From: Adineta vaga
Lineage: Eukaryota > Rotifera
Assembly: GCA_021613535.1 (NCBI GenBank)
Contig: CP075493.1
Span: forward strand, 10,664,001 to 10,728,000
Reading direction: 5' to 3'
DNA: 64,000 nucleotides
Positions within the stretch are counted from its first letter, which is position 1. Every line of letters begins with the position of its first letter. Below, in pieces: positions 23,727 through 35,860 of the stretch. Made by a program: the position numbers and the translations under genes. The notes under the pieces were generated by a model that made no database searches, had not been told where the DNA came from, and was given only the letters and a program-made list of their open reading frames with translations.

Positions 23727-24261
23727 TATACTCTCATGGCAGAATTAATTCTATGAGAATAGTATATTGTCACCTCCTCACTTCGCTTCACATTTCTTAT
23801 TCTTATGATTTAATCTCTTGGCAACCAGCTTTATTTTCTATCCAATCCAATATAATTGATTTATTCTTTGATTATGATATTTTTTCTTATCATTTATAAC
23901 ACAAGAATACATCAATAGAAGTTTCGATTATCATAATAATTGAAATTACAACATATAATAATTTTTCGGTAGTTAGCGCCCTCTATACAGGATTATACCT
24001 AATGGGTAAAAAACAGTTTCTTCTTCATCGATCGGTCGACTACTGTGAGAGACAAACAGCAACTTGCAACTATATCTGATTGATACTGCATCACACCACA
24101 TCACGTTGTCAGACAGCTTGTAACATGTGACTCCCAAAGAGGATTCTCTTTTCTGTTTTTATTTGCATACATTTTACTTTTTTACTAGGATACATTACGA
24201 CTAGATAACTACGTTTTTAGATTTACTTACTATACGATTTTTATATTGTGATTTCGCGAAA
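23727..24261. promoter_or_regulatory. divergent upstream region of ubiquitin-like gene and LEA gene
   Basis: There is no gene here. A TTAGCGCCCTCTA motif (23973-23985) resembles the motif seen upstream of other genes in the window. A TTTTTTACTAG at 24179-24189 could be an acceptor for the LEA leader. Confidence 0.45.
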
Positions 24262-25840
24262 ATGAACAAATTTCTAACGATTCTTTGTCTCACTCTTTTC
24301 ATTTCGGCTTCATTAGCAAAGCAAAAATCAGCTACAGAACAAGCAGCTGATACTGCTGCCGAATTGAAAGATAAAGTTGTCGAAACTGTATGTAATATTT
24401 TATTTATATTCAATTGTATAGTTCATTTCTGATCTAGGTTAAAGATGCATATGATGCAGCTGCACCAAAAGTTGTTGAAGGTGCCGAATATGTCAAAGAT
24501 AAAACTGTCGATGGTGCTGCATTTGTTAAACAAAAAGTTGGTGAAGCATACGAAAATATTGCTCCTAAAGTCGTTGAAGGTGCAGAATTCGTCAAAGACA
24601 AAGCTAATGAAGCCTATGAAAATCTTGGACCAAAGGTTGTTGAAGGTGCAGAATTTGTCAAAGACAAAGCTGTCGATAGCGCTAATTTTGTAAAGGACAA
24701 AGCTAATGAAGCTTATGAAAATCTTGCACCAAAAGTTGCCGAAGGTGCTGCTTTTATCAAGGAAAGAGCCGGCGAAGCTTATGACAATCTTGCACCAAAA
24801 GTAGCAGAAGGTGCCGAATATGTCAAAGATAAAGCTGCTGAAGCATACGACGCAATTAAACCAACAGTCGATGAAGCTTACAAAACTGGAGGTAAAAAGT
24901 ATAAGTTCATAGTTCTTTTTTATTTAATTTCATTCTTTTATTTTAGGCAAACTTGCTGGTGAATATGCTGAAGCTGGTAAAAGAAAGATTTTGTTGGTCA
25001 CACTTTTGATTGATACATGTCGATTGTTTTAGCTAAAGAAAAATTAGCAAAAGTTGCTGAAGATGTCAAAGCTTCAGGTAAAGAGAATAAACGATTAACA
25101 TATTCTTTTTTCTTATAAATAAAATAAAAATTGTCGTATTTTTTTAGCTCAACATTTTGCTGAAGATACAGTTAAAGCTGCTGAACAATACGCCAAAGAT
25201 GGTGTCAAACAAGGTGAAAAACTACGTGATGACGCTATTGAACTTGGCAAAGATAAAGGTTAAATTGATAATAAATCAGCAAAAGGAACTATTTTTACTT
25301 TTTGTTTTTAGCTAATGAAGCACTTAAAGCTGCGCAAAAAGCTAGTCAGTCGATTTGATTATTTGTTTCTTTTTGATAGTCGAAATCTCATTTGAATTTT
25401 ATAGGTGCTGATGCTTATGAAGCTTCACTTGAAACAGCTGCTGGTTTACCAAAGAAAGGTCGAAAATTAGGTACATTCTATTTCTTTTTTTGGATAATTA
25501 TTTTCTAATATTTTCGATTTTTATTAGCTGAACAAACTGTTGAATTAAGTCGAGATAAAGGTATGAATTTCTCTTTTATTGTCTCTTCATTTTTTACTAT
25601 ATTCATGTGAATTATTTCAGCTAATGAAGCTTTAAAAGCTGGTCGTCATGCTGGTAAATAATCTTTAATAGATGTTAATTCAAAATCAATATTTTTCATT
25701 ATTTAGGCTCAGATGCATTAGAAGCAGCTCAAAATTATGTTAAAGAATCAAAAAAACAAGCAGCTAAAAAAGCAAAAGAAACTGCTGAAGAAGCAAGTGA
25801 AACAGCACAAAAGAAGAAACGTCAAGCCACCGAATTATAA
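24262..25840 (+). CDS. LEA-like desiccation protein with ER signals
   Basis: This group 3 late embryogenesis abundant-type protein has 354 residues in ten exons (24262-24387, 24438-24891, 24947-24976, 25033-25077, 25148-25258, 25312-25344, 25405-25470, 25528-25560, 25621-25653, 25707-25840). It opens with a signal peptide (MNKFLTILCLTLFISASLA) and ends ATEL. As I recall, ATEL works as an ER-retention tail in the Adineta ricciae LEA1 proteins, so the protein should reside in the ER lumen. Exon 2 holds repeats of 11/22 residues of the type APKVVEGAEFVKDKANEAYE. From exon 3 onward nearly all introns are phase 1 and exons encode 11 residues or multiples. Such proteins are disordered in water, fold into helices on drying and protect membranes and proteins. 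Expression on desiccation is expected but no element was identified. Confidence 0.93.
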
Positions 25841-26697
25841 ATTTTAAAAAAAGACCTTCTTTTCTCTTCTCTCAATTCCTCGAACGTATTATTTAGTTAG
25901 TTATGTGTCTTATCTATTCATTTACATTGATACATTCTTTTGTCTTCAACATATCTTATTCCTCTTAATCAAGCAACATATCTGTGTTTAATGTGTGTCT
26001 GGTATTTTTTTTCTCGTCAGTTTACATTGAACAAAAACAAACTTTATACAATTTATATTCTATCTTTTTTTCCTTCACAAGCTTTTGTTGTTACATTTTT
26101 GTTCCATAAAATCAAACAGAAACAACTAAAAATCATCATTGTCGTTTCCAACGCATACTATTGAAATAACGACTGTATCTAATTCAATCATCATCATAAC
26201 AAGTTAAAAACAAGGAGAGATTGCATCCGAAACAAATAAACAAATAGTAAATAATACGATCTATTTTTTCATAATTGATATTATTTTTCTTAAGTTACAA
26301 AACAACGATAAAACAAATACTAGATTTATTGATCGAATAAGATTGTCATTGACATGTCAAAGTAAAATCAGTTACTAACATCAGATAATTTGGTAGCAGT
26401 GCGAATTGAATCATTTTCTCCTTCATATAATTTCACTTTATTTTTTGACGCATGATCATACGAGATTTATATTGATATACTTATCTTTTACTAAATAGAT
26501 TTGAATGATAATATTTGATTTAAAGATAAAATACTTTGATTGTGTTTCATATATCTCGAAATCTCTTTAACTATTTTATGATAAAGAAATCAATTGAGAA
26601 CTTATTCGAATATTAGTATGACATAAAACAAAATATCAGTCCATTTTCTTTTTACTTTATACTTTATTTGTCACAAATAACAGTTTGAAGAAACATT
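25841..26697. other. intergenic, no gene seen
   Basis: This is the 3' flank of the LEA gene and upstream DNA of the MAM protein. The open frame at 25940-26164 is hydrophobic low complexity and is not supported. Confidence 0.5.
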
Positions 26698-28363
26698 ATG
26701 TATATAATTACATCAAATTGGATCGCTGTTTTTCGTAAGTATTCATTTAATATATATTATCTGCTTTAATTATTGATATATAGTTTCAATACTTATCACG
26801 AAGACATATGCTGTTCGTACAACAATATTCAACTGTGATTTCAATGCAGGATTATCAGTCGAATGCTCATTTCTTCCATCATCTGGCTCGAATCTTAATA
26901 TCTCATCTGGATTCTTACCTGATCTAACTTCACCACAACAACCGGAACAACCTTTATCAGATGCTACTTCTATTAGTGAGTTTAGTTTTAACATATTCAT
27001 GTTCATTTCTTTGCCATTGTTTTAGCTAATTCTATCAATGGTTACATATGCAATTTACCATATCAAATTAATAATTGGGATATGCATTTTTGTTTAAGAC
27101 AAGATGATACAAATAACTATACATGTCCCACCGATGTATCAAATACAAGTGTGTGTGCATCAGGTAAGAATGCTTTGATTTCTTAAACAATAAACGATTA
27201 TTGTTTAGGAAAGTATGGATATGTTGCAATAAATTCTTCTGAAACGTTTGATCGAACGTATTCGACAATTGTGAGAAAAAATACAGCAATTGAACAATGC
27301 CTAACGTTTTATTATTACTTTACGAATGCTTTAAGAAATCCAATGATTGAAGTTCTATGGCAATCATTGATGCCATATAGTGACGCTAGTATCAATATTA
27401 TTACAGTAATACCTCAATCAGACAATAGATGGTATAAAAGTGAAACAGTCTTTATTACAAATTCATCAGACTATCTTGTAATATTTCGATTTTTCTGTTC
27501 TGAAATCCTTTTTTATCACTTATTTACTAGCTTAAATTTCAACTTCATCGAGATAGTGGAAGTGATTCTGCAGACTTCTTCTTTGCACTAGATGATATGT
27601 TAATTACAAGTGGTTTATGTGGTAAGAGATTTAGTTCTTTTTCCTAATCATCATTATCTCAACCAAGATATAAATATCATTATAGAACCAGATTTACAAA
27701 ACGTTACAGCATTCACTGTGAGTTTATAAAAGTTCATCTTTGATTTATTTGCTCACGTATCTATTCTAGATTGATCAAACATCGATACGATCTACTGATA
27801 GTACAAGTATCATGTAAGGTTTACTTTTCTCGATAAATAAATTGTCAAAAATGTGTTTTTAAGTGAATCGTTTTCGACCAGTTTCCCAACAGATATAGAG
27901 CAATCAACATTATTTTCACACTCATCTCCATCTGATTTGATCGATACATCCCAACAAGCACATCAAGAAAACACCACTCTTGATGATCTATCTTCTGATT
28001 CTGACAATACAACTGTTGTTCCTACTTTTATAACAACAGATACGGACGTCAAAGAAAACACTTCATCTTCATCGACACAATCATCCAATATCGATCAACA
28101 CTATTCCATAGAAACAACTATTACAACAAAATTTCCTTTAGATCTTAATACAATTTTTTCAACCAGTGTAGGTTTGATTTCTTGTATGGATTAATATCAA
28201 TTCTATATTTTGAATTTTAACATAATCCAGAAACAAGATGAAACATTCAACGTTCCGATTTCAACAATTGTGCAGCCAAATATTCCTCTCAGTACTATCC
28301 ACATCGAGTTAACGACTCCTCAAACAACAATGAATTTCTCAACTAGTTCACTAACTAGTTCTA

Positions 28364-28404
<41 letters not shown>

Positions 28405-28692
28405 GACAATAAATCATCATCAGACAATAAATCACCAAAGAGTAAGTTTTAGTTTAGATCTCGAAGAAAAAAGTCTTTCTCTAATAAGAAAATTCTGTTC
28501 AAAGGTTATACTATATTAATTATTGGTTTATCTGTTGGCTTGATTTTACCCATAGCTATCCTATCAACTATTGGTTTTGTTTACTATTTTAAATATCATC
28601 GACCAATGTCACGTCGAACACGTAGTCGAACACGCAGTCGAACACGCAGTAGATCACACACTAACAGAACTATCACTTTTAATGATGACTAA
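26698..28692 (+). CDS. type I membrane protein with MAM-like domain
   Basis: About ten small exons with GT-AG junctions give a surface protein. The N-terminus is MYIITSNWIAVF, then a CDFNAGLSVECSF start and a closing FFFALDDMLITSGLC, the pattern of a MAM domain (meprin/A5/mu adhesion domain). A long Ser/Thr-rich, mucin-like stalk follows, including a (TCA)n-coded poly-Ser run at 28364-28404. Next is one transmembrane segment (TILIIGLSVGLILPIAILSTI) and a short basic cytoplasmic tail with RTRSRTRSRTRS repeats, ending TFNDD. The likely role is cell adhesion or a surface receptor; no ligand can be inferred. Exons in the stalk are the least certain. AATAAA is at 28746-28751. Confidence 0.7.
28364..28404 (+). 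repeat. (TCA)n microsatellite coding poly-Ser
   Basis: About thirteen TCA units lie in the stalk of the MAM protein and encode serine. Confidence 0.9.
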
Positions 28693-29828
28693 AATTATTT
28701 ATTTTTTCTGTTTCTCTGTCTCTCTCTCTCCTGACACATTCAACAAATAAAATCTCTTCAGTCAATTTCATATGCATCAATAAATCAATGTAATTTAGTT
28801 AAGAAAAGGAAAAAATTCAAGTTATTTCTTTTCGATAACCAAGATAGAGAAAATAGGAGGTACTCGAGTTTAATGGTCACAGGTGCAAATTTTCTCTTCT
28901 CACTAATCCATATCGACTTGCTCTTGCTATAAATAACAGAAACTTCACCTTCAAATCTGGTCAAACTTTAGTTTTCTTTTCAATCTATTTCTTACGTAAG
29001 ACACATGAATAAACATCATCTAATCATCGTCAATACAAAAGATAATCTTACAGTTTCATAATCTGATCTATTACATAGATGATGTATTTAATTCAACTGA
29101 TCATATATATCCTTGACTGTAAAGTTTCATGTTCCCTTCGATGTCGTCGTATATATTTTCATTCGTACTCTTTTTATGTGCATGCTTATTTATTTGTATT
29201 GCGTTTGAATCAAAACACGTCCTTGTTCTTTTCTGAATCCTTCAAAACATAAACAAAATAGTAAATAAATCTATTTCTAGATATGTATATACATATATTT
29301 CTTTACTTCGTTTCTTTATATACACAACAAGATGTTAAATCAGTTCGCAAAAAAAAATAAGGAATGAATATGACAAAAAAAAGAAGAAGCTCTATAGATA
29401 AATATTACAAAAAAACGGGATAGTAAAGTTAATGTTTATAATGAGATCTTTTCTATTTACATATACAGTATGTTTTTTTTTCTCTATACAGATGATGAAA
29501 TCAAACAAACAAAAATATATATATATATGGAACAAAATAAATAAAATCCATTCTCCAATAGAAAAACACTAACCATATCCACTTACTTTATCTCGATTGA
29601 ATACATTCTCGTTTTTCTTATCGATCGTATGGAGAATAGATTTATATAGATATCAGACAAAGAACGTCAATTATGGATTAAATGAAAAATGAAACGACGC
29701 AAAATTAGTGGAAGCACAAAAATCGAATTGTGATGTGTGTTTTTTTTCGTGTTTGTTCTTAATGCTTTCATATATAAATTTTTAAAAAAATGAAATGAAA
29801 TGAAAAGAAAAAGGAAAACACAAACTTA
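28693..29828. other. intergenic, no gene seen
   Basis: This is the tail-to-tail region between the MAM protein and the cyclin. AT-rich sequence with short CT and TA runs probably holds both 3' UTRs. Confidence 0.5.
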
Positions 29829-31217
29829 TTAGACAGTAGGAAAAGTGCGACCACAAACAACATCGGCATAGGTCGGTCGATCAGATAAATTCGTGAATGG
29901 TTTTAATGGTTTATATGCATGGGATATGAATGTTAAGTCAGATAATTCCAATCGAACAACCTTGTATGATGGTAATAAACGAACAATTAAGTCTCGACAA
30001 GATAATAATGCATCACTTTCAACCTATGAGAAAGAAAATTAGATCAATGCAAAAAAACAAAACTTGTTTTTGTCTTTTCGTACTTTGGCTAATTGTTGTA
30101 GATAACTGATTGATTCTAACCAATCGATATTCATTTCCGATTCTTGTATTTGTTGTTGCTGTTGTTTTTCAAATTCTAAACTAATAAGAGCCAAAGCAAG
30201 AATTCGAGGTTTGAATGATGCTAAACGATGATGTTGTAAACATGAAGCTAATTTAATCTCTAAATCAATATATTTTTCACAATGTTCTTCTGGTTGATTG
30301 TCCATTTTCAGCGATAAAAGTGCAAAATACTAAAAAAGAAATCAATGATTAGAAAAATGACTCGTTTGATTTTTTTTCCTTACAATTTGGAGAAAATCAA
30401 CTGCTGTTACAAAATCTGCATACCAATCGAATTTCTCCAGAATTAAACGTTCCATACGAAGAAGTTCATTGGCAGAACAAGTTGCATTACAATCGATGAC
30501 AAATTCAGGTGTTATAGATATTGTATCATCTTCTTCTTTGCATTTAGCTGCTATATACAAACAACCAACTGCCAAGCATTCCAAAAATTTCGGACGAACC
30601 TGAAAGAATGTTAGATAAGCAAAAACAAAACGTTCGCTAATAAAACAATTTACTTTGAGTGTTGCTAAAAATCGATCGAGTATATCAATACTCAATGCAT
30701 ATGTATCGATTCCGAAATGCATAGATGCAGCAACTTTTCGAAGCCATGATGATGCATGATTACGTTGAGAACTGTTCACTTCATCCTAGTAACAAAAAAA
30801 GACAAAGATATTATCACATATCAGTTTCTATTGACATTATATCTCAACAATGAATCATTCTTTTTTGTTGCTACTTTTTTTTATCAAAACAAATAAATAT
30901 TATTTTCTTATCGCACTTCTTTTTCGACAATAGTTATGTTTTCTTTTCTTGTAACATTGTTAACAAAATCGTCTAATGGTGTTATGGTTATGCAAATCAA
31001 GGTCGTCAGAACTTTATGTTTTCGTAGACTTTTCTTTCTCCTTTGTCTGTCCAACGAACGACTAAAAGCAAATAAACACCATACATACCAATTTTGTTTG
31101 ATTAAAAATACGTTCTTTCCATGTTCGATCTTCTTTTCCACATAAACGTTCTAACGATGTTGTTAATGTACTTAAAGTTTGTCCAGCTGTTCGAAGACCC
31201 AATACGACAACGACCAT
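29829..31217 (-). CDS. cyclin G/I family protein
   Basis: This is a five-exon gene on the minus strand. The start is the ATG at 31217 (MVVVVLGLRTAGQTLSTL) and the stop is at 29829. The cyclin box reads SSWLRKVAASMHFGIDTYAL, then DILDRFLATLK, CLYIAAKCKEEDD and LLRMERLILEKFDW. This matches the cyclin G/I group (DRFLATVK, LRMERIILDKLNW) better than cyclins A, B or D. The C-terminal cyclin-like half (LASCLQHHRLASFKPRILALALISLEFE) is present and contains a short Gln run. G/I-type cyclins bind CDK5 or PP2A and modulate stress and p53 pathways in vertebrates; here only family membership is shown. A pyrimidine-rich AG at 31273-31274 upstream of the start may be a trans-splice or leader-intron acceptor. 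Confidence 0.82.
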
Positions 31218-31769
31218 TGTTATGTTGAGGAGATTTATACAAAGGAATTTTATCAAAACCACTGATTATTACCTGAAATTGAAAGAAAAAAAAGATTATA
31301 AGGTTCTGTTCGTCTGTATCAAACCTGTTGTTGTTTTTGGTCAGCACTATCCTTGCTGCCCAATGAATAAATAATTATATTTCTTATTGTTCGACTGAAG
31401 TCGTTATTAAAGTAAATATCATTTACTGTTGGTTTATATACTCATTGTATGTTAAATATTTTGGAAAATAAAACGACGTAGTCGACATGATAATCAATGA
31501 TAATAATCAATAAATATCGAGGATAATTAGAAGAGTCTGCTGCAAAAAGCAGTTGCCCGTCGATATGGTTGTATGTATGCGTATATGTTTTTTTAATGAA
31601 AACAAAAATGTGAAGGAAAATTATACCAACATGTCGATATTAAAAAAACAATTGGCCTGTTTATTCTAAAACGAAAAAAAATATTGTATTTATATGTTTT
31701 TCACGACCTATTACACTTTTAAAGAAACGAATAATGTAATCTGTCGACACTTACTTTATAGAGACGTTT

Positions 31770-31801
<32 letters not shown>

Positions 31802-33041
31802 TCTCTCCTTTGCTATAGATATGACGATTTTATGAAAAAAAAAGCTTTTCTTTATCGTTTCTTAATAGCGGTTTTGACATCAATATTAAAGAAAAAAAAC
31901 AACTCAATGATAGGAAAGAAAAATGACGATAACGATCACGAGTTGAGAGGGATGGGCAACAGTCAATGAGGTTATACAATGAGAAGCCATTTTGTTACGT
32001 TTGTCGAATGGAGGAAACAAAAACTAGAGCGACATCTAGAATATTCCATAAACATTATATTATTTCAAGATCCATCGAAGATAAATGCTGTATAATCATC
32101 TAAGTTCAGTTCGATAATGGACAGATCAGTAATTGATTACAGTAGAAATGAAAATGAAATGTTCGTTCTTTCCACATATGTTCGTAATCTTGACTAGTTC
32201 GACGTTATTTGACTGTATTCTTTGACGTTTTACTTATATATATGATGTTCTAGAATGTCCTCCGACAAGAGGAGAATACCTCGGCGATGATTTCGTTTTC
32301 TTTTTATACTTTAGCTTTGTTGGCAATGAATACATTTCTTTTATTAGATATTGACCTCGCCTATATACTATTATTCGTTTTCGACGAGAAACTAAATGAA
32401 ATCGTTTTTCGACGATATTTATCTTTATCTACTAACAACATTCGTCAGTTGAATATCTCAAATATCATAGTCATGCGAAATTCGATTTATTCGATCGAAA
32501 TGTTACAAATAGAAAAGAAAAGGAGGCAAAGAATTGATCGGAACTGGATTAATGTTTTTTCAACAACAACAAATAATTCAATAAAACATCATTTCACAAT
32601 TTTATTCTTCTTTGTACTTCAAGTTTATCATCTTTCTTTTGGATGATGAAAGTTTTCTACCGATTAGAAATGTTTCTGATGAAATACAAACATCTTTTCA
32701 TATGATTCATGATCAGCTGTTCTCTTTTCATCGATAGGAGAACTTATTGAATCATATCGATTGGTTAACCCTCAAATACTTTGAAAATTTTCAAAAATTG
32801 TTTTCAATAAATCAAAAGAATAAATTCTATAAATAAAATATCATTTCTAAGAAAAAGATTTTCTCTTCAAAATTTCTATTGAAGAATATGAGATGAAAAT
32901 CTTCGTTGGTAAAATCTGGAATAGAATAGTAAATCCATAAAGTATTCTTGTTTCTAATTCCATCGAAAAATTCTTTCACAAAAAGAAAAAAGCTAAATAT
33001 AACAAATATTTTAGATAATTAATCTTCATTCATCATCAACG
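31218..33041. other. intergenic, doubtful ORF inside
   Basis: This is the upstream region of the cyclin (minus) and of eS7 (plus). It contains a (CT)n run at 31769-31806, a CTAGAGCGACATCTAG motif at 32024-32039, and TTC--GAA heat-shock-like half-sites nearby. An ATG-initiated open frame of 119 codons at 32287-32646 has no family features and AT-driven composition, so I do not call it a gene. Confidence 0.45.
31769..31806. repeat. (CT)n microsatellite
   Basis: CT dinucleotides become CTTT-interrupted at the right end. Confidence 0.9.
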
Positions 33042-33923
33042 ATGAGCGCAAGTACAAAGATTATGAAAAGTGGTAGTGAACCACCAACTGTACTTGAATT
33101 GGAAGTTTCACAAGTAAAAATTTCGTTTATCTAAACAAAGATTTTTGTTTTCTATGAAGATTTTCTTATTTAGCAATTCTCCGAACTCGAAGGACATGCA
33201 CAATTTAAAGGTCAATTACGTGAACTTTATATAACTGGTGCTAAAGTAAAGAAAAATCGGATCTGTTCATTATGAAAAATTTGATTGTCTTTTTACTTTC
33301 GCTTTTTTTCTAGAAAGTTGACTTAGGTGATGGACGATCAGCTTTGGTTATTTATATTCCAGTACCAAAAGTGAAAAATTTCCAACGAGTTCATTCATTA
33401 CTTGTCTCTGAACTTGAAAAGAAATTCAATCAAACAGTTATTCTTCTTGGACAAGTAAAAGATTTCCTTTTCTTGCTTTTTTTTCGAAATGAAAAAGTCA
33501 ACAATTTCTTTAGCGCCGAATTTTACCTAAACCAACACGAAAATCGAAGACACAATCGAAACAAAAACGACCAAGAAAGTTCGTTATCTCTTCTTTCAAT
33601 TCAAATTTCATTTCTCAATTCCCTTCATTTTAGCCGTACATTAACTGCTGTGCATGATGCTATCTTACACGATCTTGTTTATCCCGCTGAAATCACCGGA
33701 AAACGTATTCGAACTAAATTAGATGGCTCACGTCTTTTCAAAGTTCATCTTGATAAAAATCAACAAACACTTGTCGAAAACAAAGTAATTTAAATTCGTT
33801 TTCTTCTGTTCTAAAATACTACGAAGATCCTTTTTTTTCTCCTAGGTACCAGCTTTTCAATCAGTTTATAAAAAACTAACAGGAAAAGATGTTCACTTTG
33901 AATTTCCTGAAGTGCTCGTCTAA
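33042..33923 (+). CDS. RPS7: 40S ribosomal protein eS7
   Basis: This is a small ribosomal subunit protein. Six exons (33042-33113, 33174-33245, 33314-33454, 33514-33578, 33634-33784, 33846-33923) give exactly 192 residues, against 194 in human. Diagnostic segments are PVPKVKNFQRVHSLLVSELE, RRILPKPTRKSKTQSKQKR, RTLTAVHDAILHDLV, GKRIRTKLDGSRLFKVHLD and VYKKLTGKDVHFEFPE. The start MSASTKIMKSG fits the family. A TTTTAG at about 33009-33014 precedes the start by about 27 bases and could accept a spliced leader. Introns are 55-68 bp except where noted. There are no oddities. Confidence 0.97.
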
Positions 33924-34348
33924 ACTAGACTAAATCTAAAAGAAGAAATGTTTTTGATCCACAACAACAACAGTTTAATATTGAAAATTGTTGTTTATTT
34001 TTATTGTCTATCATCATCATCATCATTTATTTATTAAATAACATCAACAATAAAAATATATATACATACACATACAGGGAACCGCATATTCCCATGTTAG
34101 GACAAAATAACATTCTTTTATCAAACCAATCATTAATCAGGTTTTCAATAGATTAGAAATTTCATTGTTATATATTGAATATTATTGTAGATGTATGAAG
34201 TATGTTCATTTATTTCCGACAGAAAGAAAAATCATGACGATAATAGAGAAAAAAGTGTAAACAAAAGAAAATGGATAGATCCTCTGAAGGGAGAGCGAAA
34301 ACGATTGATTTATACATATAGAGAATCATACAAAAAAAAACATTTGAT
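33924..34348. other. convergent 3' region
   Basis: Only about 425 bp separate the stops of eS7 (plus) and the RING ligase (minus). The stretch holds ATC repeats and AATAAA-type signals but no gene. Confidence 0.6.
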
Positions 34349-35489
34349 TTAATCAAATTCAAGTGGTTCAAATCCTCCGCTAGCAGCAGATGAACCACCA
34401 TGATTATCTTCATCATTTCGACGATTATTATTATTATTGTTCGATGATGATTGTTGTTGATTTGGTTGAAGATTAAAATATTCACGATTGGCGGTATTAT
34501 CACCATCTAAAGTCACACGACATGTTGGACAGGTTCCATGCTAAAATGACTGATGAATACAGAAAGAAAAGCAAAGAATCAAATAACTTACAAGTCGAAG
34601 CCATCGTGATATACATTCTTCATGAAAATGATGTGAACAAGGAAGACGTTTTGCCTCATCATTTTCTTTAAAGTCATCCATGCATATAGCACACTGTAAA
34701 TTATCACCTAACATCGAAAATATACATTGATTTATAAAGAGAAAATTTTAACTTACGAGCTTGTTCACCAGTTACTTTTACTGTTGGAATTGAATTGATA
34801 CGATTTTCTGGTGCTGGTGCAGGTCCACTATTTTCTCCCATTTGATTTAGAAACTATTTCAAGATAACGTTGTCTTCAAAGAACAGAAACGATAGAAGAT
34901 GTTTTACCTGCGTAATAAAAGCATCCAGATTATTTGCATCCAGAAAAGTTGCACCAGGAGCATTGTGCATCATACTATAAATAGGTCACTTTCTTTTTTT
35001 TAAATAAAGGAAAAGAGAAAATCTTATACAAAGGAAATGGTGAAGCACCAACACCTCCACCACCCGTCAATCCACCGGCAAGTTGTGACAAAAGTGTTTG
35101 CAGAAAATTTCCTAGATCACCATTTCCATTTAAATTGTATCCATCATTTGATGATGGTCCACCACCAAAGACGATAGCTGTATTACCATATGGTGTTGCA
35201 CCATGAATTTGAAATGTTCCACCAGTACGTCTTTGATTTCCTCGTGATTGACTAGAATTGAATTTGCTTTTATTCAATTATTCGAAACAAAAATAATCAA
35301 CATACGATGGTACTTCCTGAGGTGGAACTTCTTCAATAAAACTTTCATTACAACGAGGACATTCAAAATTCTAAACAAAGAAAAATGTTGATGTTTCATT
35401 GACTATTATTAATATGGAGATCTTACCATCACTTGTCCAATATGTGCTTGACACTTATGACAATAATAACTAGGCCCTGATGTGGCCAT
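34349..35489 (-). CDS. RNF115/RNF126-type E3 ubiquitin ligase
   Basis: This is a seven-exon gene. The start is the ATG at 35489 (MATSGPSYYYCHKCQAHIG) and the stop is at 34349. The N-terminal zinc finger has two CxxC pairs (YYCHKCQ and FECPRCN followed by ESFIEE), as in RNF126/RNF115 (BCA2 zinc finger). That finger binds ubiquitin or client hydrophobic segments. A Gly/Asn-rich middle carries a FLQTLLSQL segment. A RING-H2 domain follows: CAICMDDF, then CSHHFHEECISRWL and CPTCR. The tail is Asn/Gln-rich and ends GGFEPLEFD. In mammals RNF126 works with BAG6 in cytosolic quality control; that role is inferred here. It is divergently arranged with ENY2, 371 bp apart. Confidence 0.9.
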
Positions 35490-35860
35490 TTCTACACCCT
35501 TCTTTTGTTTTTTCGGCGACACCAAGTCAAGATAAATATCTTAAAGAATGTTTTAATTCAAAAGATAACGTTGTTTAATAAAACTGATAAATTCTCATTC
35601 AATATCAGTCCTGTTAAGTGAATGGATTCAATCATTGAGTAAGAAAAAAGAGATAGTTTTAGATAAATACTTAGTAGTATAAAGAAAAAAAACAAGCAGA
35701 GACTCATTACTATTGGTAATGGTAGGAGAAGAGAAATATTAATGGTCTATTGATTAACCAATCGTTTGATCATATGTTGAAAGAGACAGACGAACGAAAA
35801 GAATCGAAGTCAAAATCAAAAGTTCGTGTTTTCGTTTATATTTCATTTCTTCAGAAAAAA
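35490..35860. promoter_or_regulatory. short divergent promoter region, RING ligase / ENY2
   Basis: This 371-bp region serves two divergent genes. Immediately before the ENY2 ATG lies a pyrimidine tract ending in TTCTTCAG (AG at 35853-35854), six bases before the start codon. Confidence 0.55.
35832..35854 (+). promoter_or_regulatory. candidate trans-splice acceptor for ENY2
   Basis: TTCGTTTATATTTCATTTCTTCAG lies six bases before the start codon. A start this close to a 3' splice site without a visible upstream coding exon suits spliced-leader addition, which is known in bdelloids. A 5'-UTR cis intron is the alternative. Confidence 0.4.

Noticed and set aside
32287-32646. 119-codon open frame with ATG on the plus strand
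   Set aside because: AT-driven Leu/Phe/Ile composition, no family motif, no splice context, and a position inside an upstream region. It may be expressed, but the sequence gives no support.
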